A stretch of DNA of 37,314 nucleotides. It comes from Nitrospira sp. (GTDB lineage: Bacteria; Nitrospirota; Nitrospiria; Nitrospirales; Nitrospiraceae). Positions within the stretch are counted from its first letter, which is position 1; each line of letters opens with the position of its first letter. Positions 8,449-16,322 of the stretch are shown in pieces. The stretch is taken from positions 52,400 through 89,713 of the forward strand of contig SWDH01000027.1 of assembly GCA_005116945.1 (NCBI GenBank). Reading direction: 5' to 3'. The notes under the pieces are model-generated. The model worked only from the letters and a program-made list of their open reading frames with translations, was not told where the DNA came from and did not search any database. A program made the translations under genes and the position numbers.

Positions 8449-9441
8449 ATGGATGTGCTGTCTGAAGTACTCAAGGCCGTGAAACTGGACGGCGCAGTGT
8501 TCTTCAACGGCGAATTCTCTGCGCCGTGGTGTGCCCGCGAACCCGACTCCTGCACCATGGCGTCATACCTGTCCGCCCGTACCGCGCACGTCATCATCTT
8601 CCACTTGATCATCGACGGACGGGCCTATGCCCGAGTCGAGCAAGACGGCTCTGCCGTACCCCTCAAGGCCGGCGACATCGTCATTATCCCGCACGGCGAT
8701 GCGCACCTCATGGGAAACGGCCCCCCCGTCACACCAATCGACAGTGCGAAGCAACTCCAGCAAGTCCTGGCAGAGGGACGGATGATCTCGCAGTTCGGCG
8801 GAGGCGGGGAACTCACGAAGCTGATTTGCGGGTATCTGACTTGCGACTCTCAGCTCAGCCAGGTCTTTATGGCCGGGCTACCCCCGATCATCAAGGTCAA
8901 TATCCGAGACAACCCCTCGGGACAGTGGTTGGAAGATACGCTCCGCTATTCGGTCGACCATGCGGACGCCTCCGGTCCCGGCGGCTCCGCGGTGATTGCC
9001 AAGTTATCCGAGGCGTTGTTCGTGGAAACGTTGCGGCGCTACATCGCACAGCTGCCGCACACTCAGACCGGATGGCTCGCCGGTGTGCGCGATCCAGACG
9101 TAGGAAAAGCACTGGCGCTCTTGCATCGACAGCCGGCTCACCCGTGGACCGTTGCCACCCTCGCCCACGAGGTCGGAGTATCCCGTTCTGTGCTCGCTGA
9201 ACGATTCCAGCACTACCTGTCGGACACGCCGATCGGCTATCTCACACGCTGGAGGCTGCAACTCGCTGCACAACTGTTGCGCTCGACGTCCAAGAGCGTC
9301 GCCGAAGTGGCGGGCGATGTGGGCTACGAGTCCGAGCCCTCCTTCAATCGCGCATTCAAACGGGAACTCGGCCTCCCTCCTGCCCGGTTCCGTACCCACT
9401 CGAAATCGAGCCGCAAAAAAGAAAACATCGGAACCGTCTGA
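8449..9441 (+). CDS. AraC-family transcriptional regulator with N-terminal cupin domain
   Basis: This 330-residue protein has an N-terminal cupin-like sensor (residues about 1-190; the GDIVIIPHGDAHLM stretch is characteristic) and a C-terminal pair of AraC helix-turn-helix motifs at about 220-315, including HPWTVATLAHEVGVSRSVLA and the second-helix signature VAEVAGDVGYESEPSFNRAFKR. The architecture matches the AraC subfamily with a cupin_6-type domain often found next to the gene it controls. I prefer the ATG at 8449, which follows GGAG by five bases, over the one at 8431. It is divergent from the methyltransferase, so that gene is a candidate target. The inducer is unknown. Confidence 0.9.
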   Translation: MDVLSEVLKAVKLDGAVFFNGEFSAPWCAREPDSCTMASYLSARTAHVIIFHLIIDGRAYARVEQDGSAVPLKAGDIVIIPHGDAHLMGNGPPVTPIDSAKQLQQVLAEGRMISQFGGGGELTKLICGYLTCDSQLSQVFMAGLPPIIKVNIRDNPSGQWLEDTLRYSVDHADASGPGGSAVIAKLSEALFVETLRRYIAQLPHTQTGWLAGVRDPDVGKALALLHRQPAHPWTVATLAHEVGVSRSVLAERFQHYLSDTPIGYLTRWRLQLAAQLLRSTSKSVAEVAGDVGYESEPSFNRAFKRELGLPPARFRTHSKSSRKKENIGTV

Positions 9442-9824
9442 TCGCTTGAGAAACGGAACGGTGCGAGGAAACCATTTCCGTGGGCGTCTACCATGAGCCT
9501 GTCGAATGGTGGTGATTGGTTCGGCGGGTTCACCATAGACCGGCTGCTTCCTCGCCTCCCTCCCCTTCCCGTTCAGCCCTTACGGTCCATTCTTACTCAC
9601 AGGAGATTCCCACATTGTGCCGTTGCTAATCGATTAATCATGACCGCAAGGGCGACACATCCACCCATGTTCAAATGGGGTCATTCAAATGGGATCAAGT
9701 CTTGCCATCAAATACTCCAGAGCGCCTGGCGGGCCTGCCGGTTCCTCGGAGCAGAGTTTGGAGTAACGTGACGGTTGACCTCTCTCCGGTTTCCGCCCTG
9801 TGGCAGGCCAGCACCTTCTCTCTT
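9442..9824. other. Intergenic region without a supported gene
   Basis: This gap of 383 bases separates the AraC gene from a convergent small gene. It holds a TGAGCCTGTCGAATGG segment near 9494, similar to short dispersed repeats in related genomes, and a short direct repeat of TTCAAATGGG near 9670-9693. An open frame across 9493-9771 has the composition of non-coding DNA and no ribosome site, so I do not call it. Confidence 0.5.
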
Positions 9825-10178
9825 TCACTTCATTTTCTCATCTCGCGAACACCACTTTCGCTGAAACCCAACTAAAATCTGTTCCGCCCGCACATAGTCT
9901 TGTTCTGCGACCAGCACCACACACATGGGCGAATCCTGCGTGTTGTTCGAATGGATAGGGGCCGGCTCTGATTGAGTCGGCGGGACGAACTGAATCTTGT
10001 CCTTGGTCAATGCGTTCAGGAAATCAGTGTGGAGATCTGGATCACAAGGCACATTCAACTTCCCCATGGCAGGTGACGCCGCCATTCGCCTCCTGGAGTA
10101 CTTATTAGAAACCCCTATCACCAAGGCAGCGATCATGGCAACAACGACAAGACCAACGATATTGGCTATGAGTTCCAT
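9825..10178 (-). CDS. Small membrane-anchored protein with possible DUF2007-like tail
   Basis: The 117-residue product starts with one transmembrane helix (residues about 4-24, MELIANIVGLVVVAMIAAL) followed by a basic SRRR segment, then a soluble domain. The last part (VVLVAEQDYVRAEQILVGFQ) resembles the ending of DUF2007 'putative signal transducing' proteins, where a residue pair around AxxIL follows a beta strand; this is a weak resemblance seen by eye. No strong ribosome binding site precedes the ATG. The function is unknown. It is convergent with the AraC gene and divergent from the exported protein at 10432. Confidence 0.6.
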   Translation of the reverse strand: MELIANIVGLVVVAMIAALVIGVSNKYSRRRMAASPAMGKLNVPCDPDLHTDFLNALTKDKIQFVPPTQSEPAPIHSNNTQDSPMCVVLVAEQDYVRAEQILVGFQRKWCSRDEKMK

Positions 10179-10431
10179 CCTACGCGGTGCCTGTTATTCT
10201 CAAACAGATCGGAAGCATATCCAACTGGCCCCAAAATCTCGATCAACGCCTGGGGGTCCGGCGCGCCATCGATTCGAACAGGTTCATCCTAGACTGAGCT
10301 AGGCGAGAAATAAAGAGAAGAAAAAGGTCTCAGGAAACTCTGTCCCGGCGCGTGGCGGTTGATTCGACTCAGCCCCTTCCCCTTTTCGTGAATATGATAG
10401 ATTTGCCGTAGCAACACTTTGAGGGAGCCTC

Positions 10432-10893
10432 TTGAGAATCGTGCGGGCAGTCAAGACATGGCGAAGTTGCTCGTCTGCGTTCATGGCAGAAAGATTACTC
10501 GCAACGATGATCCTGGCTGTGCTTGTAGTCATTCCCGCCGCCGCACAGAGCTTCCGCTCTGATTCGAAGCGATTCGGCAACCCGAAGATGGATATTGTCC
10601 TCACCGAAACCGAGCGTCTGGCTCGAACGTCGATTGTGGAGATTCAGATCACGGCCATTGGCTCGTCGGTGGGCTCATCATTCTTTCTTTTGTGCAGTAT
10701 CCGCGACCTCGCGCGGCAACGCGGCAACTACCGCTATATCGTCAAAGTGGAGGAACAGCCCCGCCGCAACCAGATGCTGGTCGGTTTCCTCGACAATTCT
10801 GCCGAAGCTCCAGAACTGCTCGACACACGGCTTGCCGGACAGAAGGTGATTGACCTGGAATACTTTGCGCCTATGTGCGACACGATGAAATAA
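10432..10893 (+). CDS. Small exported protein, unknown function
   Basis: The frame starts at a TTG at 10432 preceded by GAGGGAG; an internal ATG at 10483 would give a cleaner signal peptide (MAERLLATMILAVLVVIPAAAQS), and I cannot settle which is used. Either way the sequence contains a hydrophobic segment ending in an AxA-type cleavage site, so the remaining ~110 residues are probably periplasmic. The mature part has alternating hydrophobic residues suggestive of a small beta-sheet domain and two cysteines. I recognise no family. Confidence 0.6.
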   Translation: MRIVRAVKTWRSCSSAFMAERLLATMILAVLVVIPAAAQSFRSDSKRFGNPKMDIVLTETERLARTSIVEIQITAIGSSVGSSFFLLCSIRDLARQRGNYRYIVKVEEQPRRNQMLVGFLDNSAEAPELLDTRLAGQKVIDLEYFAPMCDTMK

Positions 10894-10927
10894 ATCGGGA
10901 ACAAGAAAAGGGGTCGGGAGTATTTTC

Positions 10928-10957
10928 TTGACAGCCTCGTCGCCGCCTTGCTACAAG
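10928..10957 (+). promoter_or_regulatory. Possible sigma-70 promoter of the RAYT gene
   Basis: TTGACA at 10928-10933 matches the -35 consensus exactly, and TACAAG at 10952-10957 is a fair -10 with an 18-base spacer. The -10 ends only seven bases before the ATG, so the transcript would be leaderless or nearly so, consistent with the absence of a ribosome binding site. Prediction only. Confidence 0.35.
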
Positions 10958-10964
10958 ATCTTCC

Positions 10965-11636
10965 ATGCCACGCCGCCCACGCCTCGCTGCTGGAGATCTT
11001 GCCTATCATGTCCTGAACCGTCGGGTTGGGCGCCTCCCCTTGTTTGAGAAACCCGCTGACTACGCTGCCTTTGAGAAGATTCTCGCCGAGGCTCACGCCC
11101 AGACCAGGATTCGAATCGCCGCCTATTGCTTGATGCCGAATCACTGGCATCTCGTCCTCTGGCCTCGACATGATGGGGAGCTCTCCGAAGTGCTGCGATG
11201 GATCACGGTCACGCATACGCAGCGCTGGCATGTTCACCACAACACTGCCGGGACTGGCTCAGTATATCAAGGCCGCTTCAAATCATTTCCGGTACAGACG
11301 GATGAGCATTTCCTGACTGTTGCGCGCTACGTGGAACGTAATGCGCTTCGGGCGAAGCTGGTTAAACAAGCAGAAAACTGGCGATGGTCTAGCCTCTGGC
11401 GCCGGGATCAGGACGACGCCAAACTGGCAGCCTGGCTGAGTCCCTGGCCCGTGGAGCGGCCACGAGATTGGATATCTCGAATGAATCGTCCCGACAACGC
11501 GTTAGAACTGGAGTCCCTCAGACTCAGCGTGCAACGAGGCCGCCCCTTTGGCGAAGAAACCTGGGTAAGACGGATGGCGAAGCGGTTTGGAATGGAATCG
11601 ACCATCAGGCCACGCGGGCGGCCGAAGGGATCATGA
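10965..11636 (+). CDS. REP-associated tyrosine transposase (RAYT, Y1/HUH family)
   Basis: The 223-residue protein belongs to the Y1 transposase group that processes short palindromic REP sequences as single strands. The metal-binding HUH-type motif is the His-Trp-His at residues 60-62, within CLMPNHWHLVLWP, and the catalytic tyrosine is probably Tyr122 in ARYVERNALRA, in the expected position of the YxxxN signature. The tail after residue 150 is extended and basic. RAYTs are usually single-copy, domesticated genes rather than jumping IS elements. I see no obvious IS-type ends around it. Whether it acts on the repeat elements elsewhere in this window is an open question. Start ATG chosen because the frame begins MPRRPRL, common in the family. 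Confidence 0.9.
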   Translation: MPRRPRLAAGDLAYHVLNRRVGRLPLFEKPADYAAFEKILAEAHAQTRIRIAAYCLMPNHWHLVLWPRHDGELSEVLRWITVTHTQRWHVHHNTAGTGSVYQGRFKSFPVQTDEHFLTVARYVERNALRAKLVKQAENWRWSSLWRRDQDDAKLAAWLSPWPVERPRDWISRMNRPDNALELESLRLSVQRGRPFGEETWVRRMAKRFGMESTIRPRGRPKGS

Positions 11637-11742
11637 ACGCAGACTCCCGACAACGACACCGTGGGGCTCGGTCTAATAATCCCCCAGACGCCTGACGGGT
11701 CGAACGGTTCCTCGCAAGCATCTCCCGCCCCTTCATTCCCGG

Positions 11743-12324
11743 CTATATCTTCGAGACCTGTCTATACATGATATCCGTGCGCAGCACATACTTTTTCCCA
11801 CTGCGCACGACGGCACCTTCGTGCCAGATGGCATGCATGAATGCCAGTGCCATCCCTTTCTTCGGCTGCACAGACAGGAAGGGACGCTGTAAGAATGCCT
11901 GCTCCATGTCGACAAAGAATCGTGTGTCCCCACCCGTCATCCCTTCGTTGAGATAGATCATGAAGGTCATCTGACTTTCCTCCCAGCTCGTCATCCGCAT
12001 ATACGACCCATCACGATGAGGCTTGAAGGTCTGCCCTGGCTGATACCGGTAAAAACGCCACCGTTCATTGAACCCGACAAGCCCATACCCTTCAATGACA
12101 GCCGGCAAGAATGGTTCGGCGCGGGAGAACAGGTCTGCGGCCAGAGTGACATCGTCTACCAACACACGCTCGTTGTTCCGGACATCTTCATTGACGACAT
12201 CGGCAACCGTGCCAGGCTCGTAGCTCAAACCCTCGCTACGCCTGATCAATTCAGTGCATTCTTCGCCTGACAGGAAATCATGAATTACCAACACCTTGCC
12301 AGGATCTAACTCTTCCTTGGTCAT
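11743..12324 (-). CDS. 2-oxoglutarate/Fe(II)-dependent oxygenase, prolyl 4-hydroxylase-like
   Basis: This 193-residue protein has the double-stranded beta-helix signature of 2OG-Fe(II) oxygenases. Iron ligands are visible as His103-Arg-Asp105 (in KPHRDGSYMR) and His168 (in AIWHEG), and Arg182 in KKYVLRTDIMY is placed to bind the 2-oxoglutarate carboxylate. The whole sequence is close in size and layout to bacterial prolyl 4-hydroxylase-like enzymes, which oxidise an amino acid side chain or a small molecule; the substrate is unknown. The start ATG follows AAAGGA at eight bases. The gene is convergent with the RAYT gene. Confidence 0.88.
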   Translation of the reverse strand: MTKEELDPGKVLVIHDFLSGEECTELIRRSEGLSYEPGTVADVVNEDVRNNERVLVDDVTLAADLFSRAEPFLPAVIEGYGLVGFNERWRFYRYQPGQTFKPHRDGSYMRMTSWEESQMTFMIYLNEGMTGGDTRFFVDMEQAFLQRPFLSVQPKKGMALAFMHAIWHEGAVVRSGKKYVLRTDIMYRQVSKI

Positions 12325-12626
12325 GACAGCATCCTTTCAAATTCCTTGGGCGCTTCTCGTTTTAGCATCGTAGCTTCCTTTGATTCACTCTGCAGCTCAG
12401 CATGTGCTAATCAGTCCACGGAGCCCGCTGACATCTTTTGAAAGCACGGAGGATGGAAAGCTTCATAAAGGGTGAGAGTCGAGGGTTCACCGCGTTGAGT
12501 GGCACTCGTATGCATTCAGCCTCATCGAGCGGTCAAGCGTCGAAGTGAGGCCTATTCTACCTGGCGAGTCTGTCTTCGTCTATCGAGGTATGAGACGAGG
12601 GGTGGAAGCGGAATGATGAATTGTGA
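12325..12626. other. Intergenic region upstream of the WD40 gene
   Basis: This 302-base stretch separates the divergent oxygenase gene from the WD40 locus. A TGGCAC near 12500 recalls a sigma-54 -24 element but the -12 GC is one base too close. I see no gene, RNA or clear promoter. Confidence 0.4.
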
Positions 12627-13903
12627 ATGTGTAACGGTAAATTCTCCGCACGAGATACGCCGCCCATTCAAAAAACCCAACGCATCGAGCCTGGGAGAAG
12701 CTCTGCGCCAACAGGCACTGACACCAATAGCTCCAATCGACTACGTCGAAGCGATCTGGCTACCGAGAAGTTTCAGCTGCGGTTTGAGGCTGCGGAAGCA
12801 ATAAGGCAGAACGCGCTTGCCAGGAAAGATGCGATTAAAACGCAAATGAAGAGTTCTCCGGAATCCCGCGCAGAATCAAGCCGGAAAGATATGGGTCTAT
12901 TTTCCCGAACCCTCCTCTGGATTTTTCGTGTCGTACTTCACCCTGCTCCTCGCGCATTCACAAGGATTTTCTGGCAAATTTCATTCGCGACAGCAAAAAT
13001 TCCAACAGTTCCTTCCCAGATTTTGTTGTCAGCCTCATGCACAACGACCAATGGAAGCATCTAGTCGTGGGCCACGAATCCGGCGCCATCGATATCTGGG
13101 ACGCAACGGAGGCTCGTTCCAAACGTCAGGTCAAAGCGCACGACTATCGCGCTAATTTGATCTCTTTTACCTTGGACGGGAAACTCTTCTTTTCAAATTC
13201 TTACTTCGAGGAATCGACCAAACTGTGGAGCGCGAAAACTGGCGAACTCCTCCTCACAATTCCTGAAACGCGAGGACCGGTTTGCGCCACTCCGGATGAC
13301 GATATCTATCTCATTACTACTAGTGACAGCTCCACGGTTCGCTTCTTCGACCTCGCGCGAAAGGCCCTCCTCCCAGAAACATATACCGCCAGCGGGGTGG
13401 TCCAAACTATGGCAATGGACAGAGAGTCAAAGCAAATTGCAATCGGGACCGCCTCTGGAACCATAGAAGTTTGGACGTTTTCACGAGTCGGTGAACAACT
13501 CAACCTGAAAAAGACTGCTGATGCGAAACCTTACTCCACGGGGAATTGGGTCGTCGGATTGCACTTCATACCGGGTGGGCAACGTCTCTATTCGGTTGCA
13601 AGCTCGGGAGTGATCGATGAATGGGATAGTGCCACTCTGAAAAAACAGCGATCGCTGCCTGCCACGATTCGAATACAATCAGCGACTTTCCTTCAAAACA
13701 CGTCCCTCGTTGCGCTTGCCGGTGCGGTAGACAAACAGGGAACCCAAGTCGGCTTCGTCGAACTGATTTCGCTCTCTACAGGGACGGCGAACAAATTTCG
13801 GGCAAATTACAACTTCCCTGTGATTGAATTTCTGCCAAGCCTTTCATCCCTGATGGTGGCTGAATACCTCTCGACCCAGGTTTACCCGATAAAAACCAAC
13901 TGA
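12627..13903 (+). pseudogene. WD40/quinoprotein-type beta-propeller gene with probable internal frameshift
   Basis: From the ATG at 13037 a 288-residue frame reads as WD40-type blades: VVGHESGAIDIWDA, TKLWSAKTGELLLTI, VRFFDLARK, IAIGTASGTIEVWTF, YSVASSGVIDEWDS. The same frame stays open upstream to 12839, with plausible propeller sequence (PDFVVSL just before 13037), but holds no ATG, GTG or TTG there. A second frame from 12627 gives a helical, charged segment (FQLRFEAAEAIRQNALARKDA) that ends at 13064 in nonsense. The simplest reading is one gene in which an indel between about 12860 and 12930 joins the two parts. If instead translation starts at 13037, the product is a propeller missing part of its first blade. 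No signal peptide is visible in either part. Confidence 0.55.
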
Positions 13904-14093
13904 GAGAATACAGCTGTTAGGAACCATTCCCGACGCGTGACGATCCAGCATTCTTTGCCCCCATCCGCCCCCCTCTCACCCTTTACCCTTCGCTCCTCGC
14001 GCATTTCACCGCTCACCTCTCACAAAGCGATGGACCATGCTGACGCGGACACGTAGAATGTTCTTGATCATTTCGTTCATGGTTTTCGAAGCT

Positions 14094-15053
14094 ATGCGCG
14101 CTGCGACAGTTCGTTCGATAATTCTTGCCCTCATTTGCTTGCCACTTTTTGGGATCGCCGATGCCCAGAACCACTCTGTCGAGATCTTGCCTCACTGGAA
14201 ACAAGGAGACACGGTTCGTCTCGAAATCACGCGGGCACGCGTAAAGTCTGCTGATGGAACATCTACGATATCAGGGACAACTCACACTGACTTCGTGATT
14301 GAGGTACTCAGCGCTCACAACAATGGATACCTCGTGGGCTGGACCGCAGGCAAGACCACGTTCGATTCTCCTTCTCAGGCTGAGCAATCCTTCCTTGGAC
14401 AGGTCGTGAATCTTATGAATGGGCGGCAGATTATTCTAGAGATCGATTCACACGGAGCCATTCGAGGCGTCCAGAACTGGAAGGGGCTCAAAACCTCGGC
14501 GCTGAAATCCCTGGATGCCCTCGCCGCAGCCGAAGACGTGCGGAAAGGGAAACCTGACACAGCACTCATGTCCAGGTTGCGGACACAATGGGAATCCATG
14601 CTAGGAACCCAAGCGCAGGTCGAAGAGCTGTGCACCCGCGAAGCACAGGTCTATTTTAAGGTTCTCGGAAGAGGGTATGCCCCCAACACACCGTTCGAGT
14701 ACCAGGACCTGTTCCCAAATCCCCTCGGCGGTGATGCCTTCCCAACCCATGCAAACATGGCGTTGAAGACGTTCGACACGCAGACGGGCCGCGCGGTGAT
14801 TTCATGGAGCCAAGTAGCCGATCCCAAGCAAGTTTCTCGAATTCTTGAATCAATGCTCAAGGAGATGCGTGCACGGGTGGGGAAAGAACCACAGGAGGGA
14901 GAATTCCCCAAAGCGATTTCCATGGAAGACCATGCAGAAATCGTGGTGGATGTGACCACAGGATGGGTCAAGACACTCAAACATGCGCGGTCTGTAAATT
15001 TCGGTACGCGCGCCCAAGTTGACACCACATCAATCATCCGAATTTCGAAATGA
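14094..15053 (+). CDS. Exported protein of unknown function
   Basis: From the ATG at 14094 the product is 319 residues and begins with a signal peptide (RSIILALICLPLFGIADAQ), so it is expected in the periplasm or outer membrane. An upstream in-frame ATG at 14037 would add nineteen hydrophobic residues and seems less likely. The mature part is beta-rich at first (WKQGDTVRLEITRARVKSADG), with a helical middle (SLDALAAAEDVRKGKPD) and a further beta section; the general style is that of DUF-type lipid- or polymer-interacting periplasmic proteins, but I recognise no named family. It stands alone between the WD40 locus and the CBS gene. Confidence 0.75.
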   Translation: MRAATVRSIILALICLPLFGIADAQNHSVEILPHWKQGDTVRLEITRARVKSADGTSTISGTTHTDFVIEVLSAHNNGYLVGWTAGKTTFDSPSQAEQSFLGQVVNLMNGRQIILEIDSHGAIRGVQNWKGLKTSALKSLDALAAAEDVRKGKPDTALMSRLRTQWESMLGTQAQVEELCTREAQVYFKVLGRGYAPNTPFEYQDLFPNPLGGDAFPTHANMALKTFDTQTGRAVISWSQVADPKQVSRILESMLKEMRARVGKEPQEGEFPKAISMEDHAEIVVDVTTGWVKTLKHARSVNFGTRAQVDTTSIIRISK

Positions 15054-15284
15054 TAGTGCATCACCGCTCCCCCTCACCTCACAGACAGTTCCCACACCAT
15101 CTCCAGAGTGATGGATATGGCCATGGGTTTACGGTAGACTTGCCCCCGCCAGATTTCTGAGACTGCCTATGATCTCAATCCACTTGCCCCCATCAATCGC
15201 TACCATCCTGCTCTCTACGCGAATAGGCCGAAACAAACAGCACTGTGGGGGGTGACGGACTGAATTAGCCAGGGAGGACATTGC

Positions 15285-15677
15285 ATGGATCCCATCAAGT
15301 CGTTCATGGTTCCGAGTGAAAAGTTCATTACAGTGGAGCGGGATACAGATGTGCAGACGGCAGCACAGCTTATGCGTGATCGCCGCATCAGCAGCCTGTT
15401 CGTGACGAAGGGGACGGAGATTATTGGCATCGTCACGGATACCGACATGGTCCGGCGCGTGGCCGCAGCTGGCGTTGATATCCGCACGACAACGGCTCAG
15501 CAGATCATGTCGGCACCGCTAGTGACGGTCGAAGGAGATAAAACCGTATTAGATGCCAGCGATCTGATGGCCCACAGGCATATCCGACATCTCGGCGTGA
15601 CGCATGATGGAAAGCTAATCGGCATGATTTCTGTGCGCGACATCCTGGCCTTCTTGACGAATCTCCGAAAAAAGTGA
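15285..15677 (+). CDS. Two-CBS-domain protein
   Basis: The 130-residue protein consists of little more than a Bateman module: two CBS motifs at about residues 5-60 and 72-126. Diagnostic stretches are TDVQTAAQLMRDRRISSLFV, GIVTDTDMVRRV, DASDLMAHRHIRHLGV and GMISVRDILAFL. Stand-alone CBS pairs bind adenosine nucleotides such as AMP, ATP or SAM and act as energy sensors for partner proteins; the partner cannot be told here. The ATG follows AGGGAGG at a good distance, so the start is secure. A small frame at 15682 begins four bases after the stop. Confidence 0.92.
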   Translation: MDPIKSFMVPSEKFITVERDTDVQTAAQLMRDRRISSLFVTKGTEIIGIVTDTDMVRRVAAAGVDIRTTTAQQIMSAPLVTVEGDKTVLDASDLMAHRHIRHLGVTHDGKLIGMISVRDILAFLTNLRKK

Positions 15678-15681
15678 TCCG

Positions 15682-15840
15682 ATGGATCGTGAACGGCCAG
15701 GCACCGATCAAGATGTTACACACAAAGAGCGAAGACGCGCCATTTTGGATGAAGTTGAGCCGTCTACGACCCTGGCAGAGCGATTCCAGTTTGCTCACAA
15801 CCAAGCAGACTTGGTGATCCGGCGATACGACCACGTGTGA
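15682..15840 (+). CDS. Possible small protein downstream of the CBS gene
   Basis: Four bases after the CBS stop an ATG opens a 52-residue frame with a highly charged, helix-favouring composition (MDRERPGTDQDVTHKERRRA, then a segment with LAERFQFAHNQADLVIRRY). The close spacing would fit translational coupling, but no ribosome binding site stands out. I recognise no family. It could be chance; conservation of the frame in related genomes would decide. Confidence 0.35.
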   Translation: MDRERPGTDQDVTHKERRRAILDEVEPSTTLAERFQFAHNQADLVIRRYDHV

Positions 15841-16095
15841 CGCTCGACTGCAACACAGTGAACGGATAGCGAGGAATCACACACCCGACACATCTGCCTG
15901 ACCCTCACCAAGCTAATTTTTGCCTGTCACCAGCCGCAAGAATTCTACGCTATCGCCGGACACTCTCTCAAAATGTTATGGTATCGCGGTCGAGCGCGAG
16001 CATTTGGCGTTGTCTCAGTCTATTGACAAGCTAGCTGATGACACCAGAAACGACATCACGTCTGCGATCACTGACGGAAGCTGCGGGGTCTGCAG

Positions 16096-16322
16096 GCTGT
16101 TCAGAAAGGCTCGACTTCTCACCCTCCCAGCCCCGGCGTGCCGGGACACGCCGTTCCACAGGCAAGGCCGCAGCGAGCGAAGAGGCGAGGAGGTACCATC
16201 CGCACTTTGTGTGGCCGTTCGCCCCTAGAATGAATCTTGGCGAACGGAAAATACCTTCCAGTGCTTCTGAGCCTCTGAGGGAGGCGAGAACGCCGCTGGC
16301 GGGCTTTGTCAACAACCGGCTA
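16096..16322 (-). repeat. MITE-like element, copy 3 (inverted, stop-codon anchored)
   Basis: Read on the minus strand, it begins with the TAG stop (16322-16320) of the large membrane protein gene. The next 34 bases match the left end of copy 2 at all but six positions, including CGCCAGC and CGTTCTCGC. The right end on this strand, AGCCTTTCTGAACAGCC then TGCAG, matches copy 2 with three changes. The part at about 16116-16180 matches the interior of copy 1 (CTCACCCTCCC to GCCGCAGCGAG). About 227 bp, no ORF. Confidence 0.65.

Noticed and set aside
9493-9771. Plus-strand frame of 92 codons after the AraC gene
   Set aside because: Biased, low-complexity composition, no ribosome site, and includes short dispersed repeat sequence.
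12500-12520. TGGCAC resembling a sigma-54 -24 element
   Set aside because: The GG to GC distance is nine bases rather than ten.
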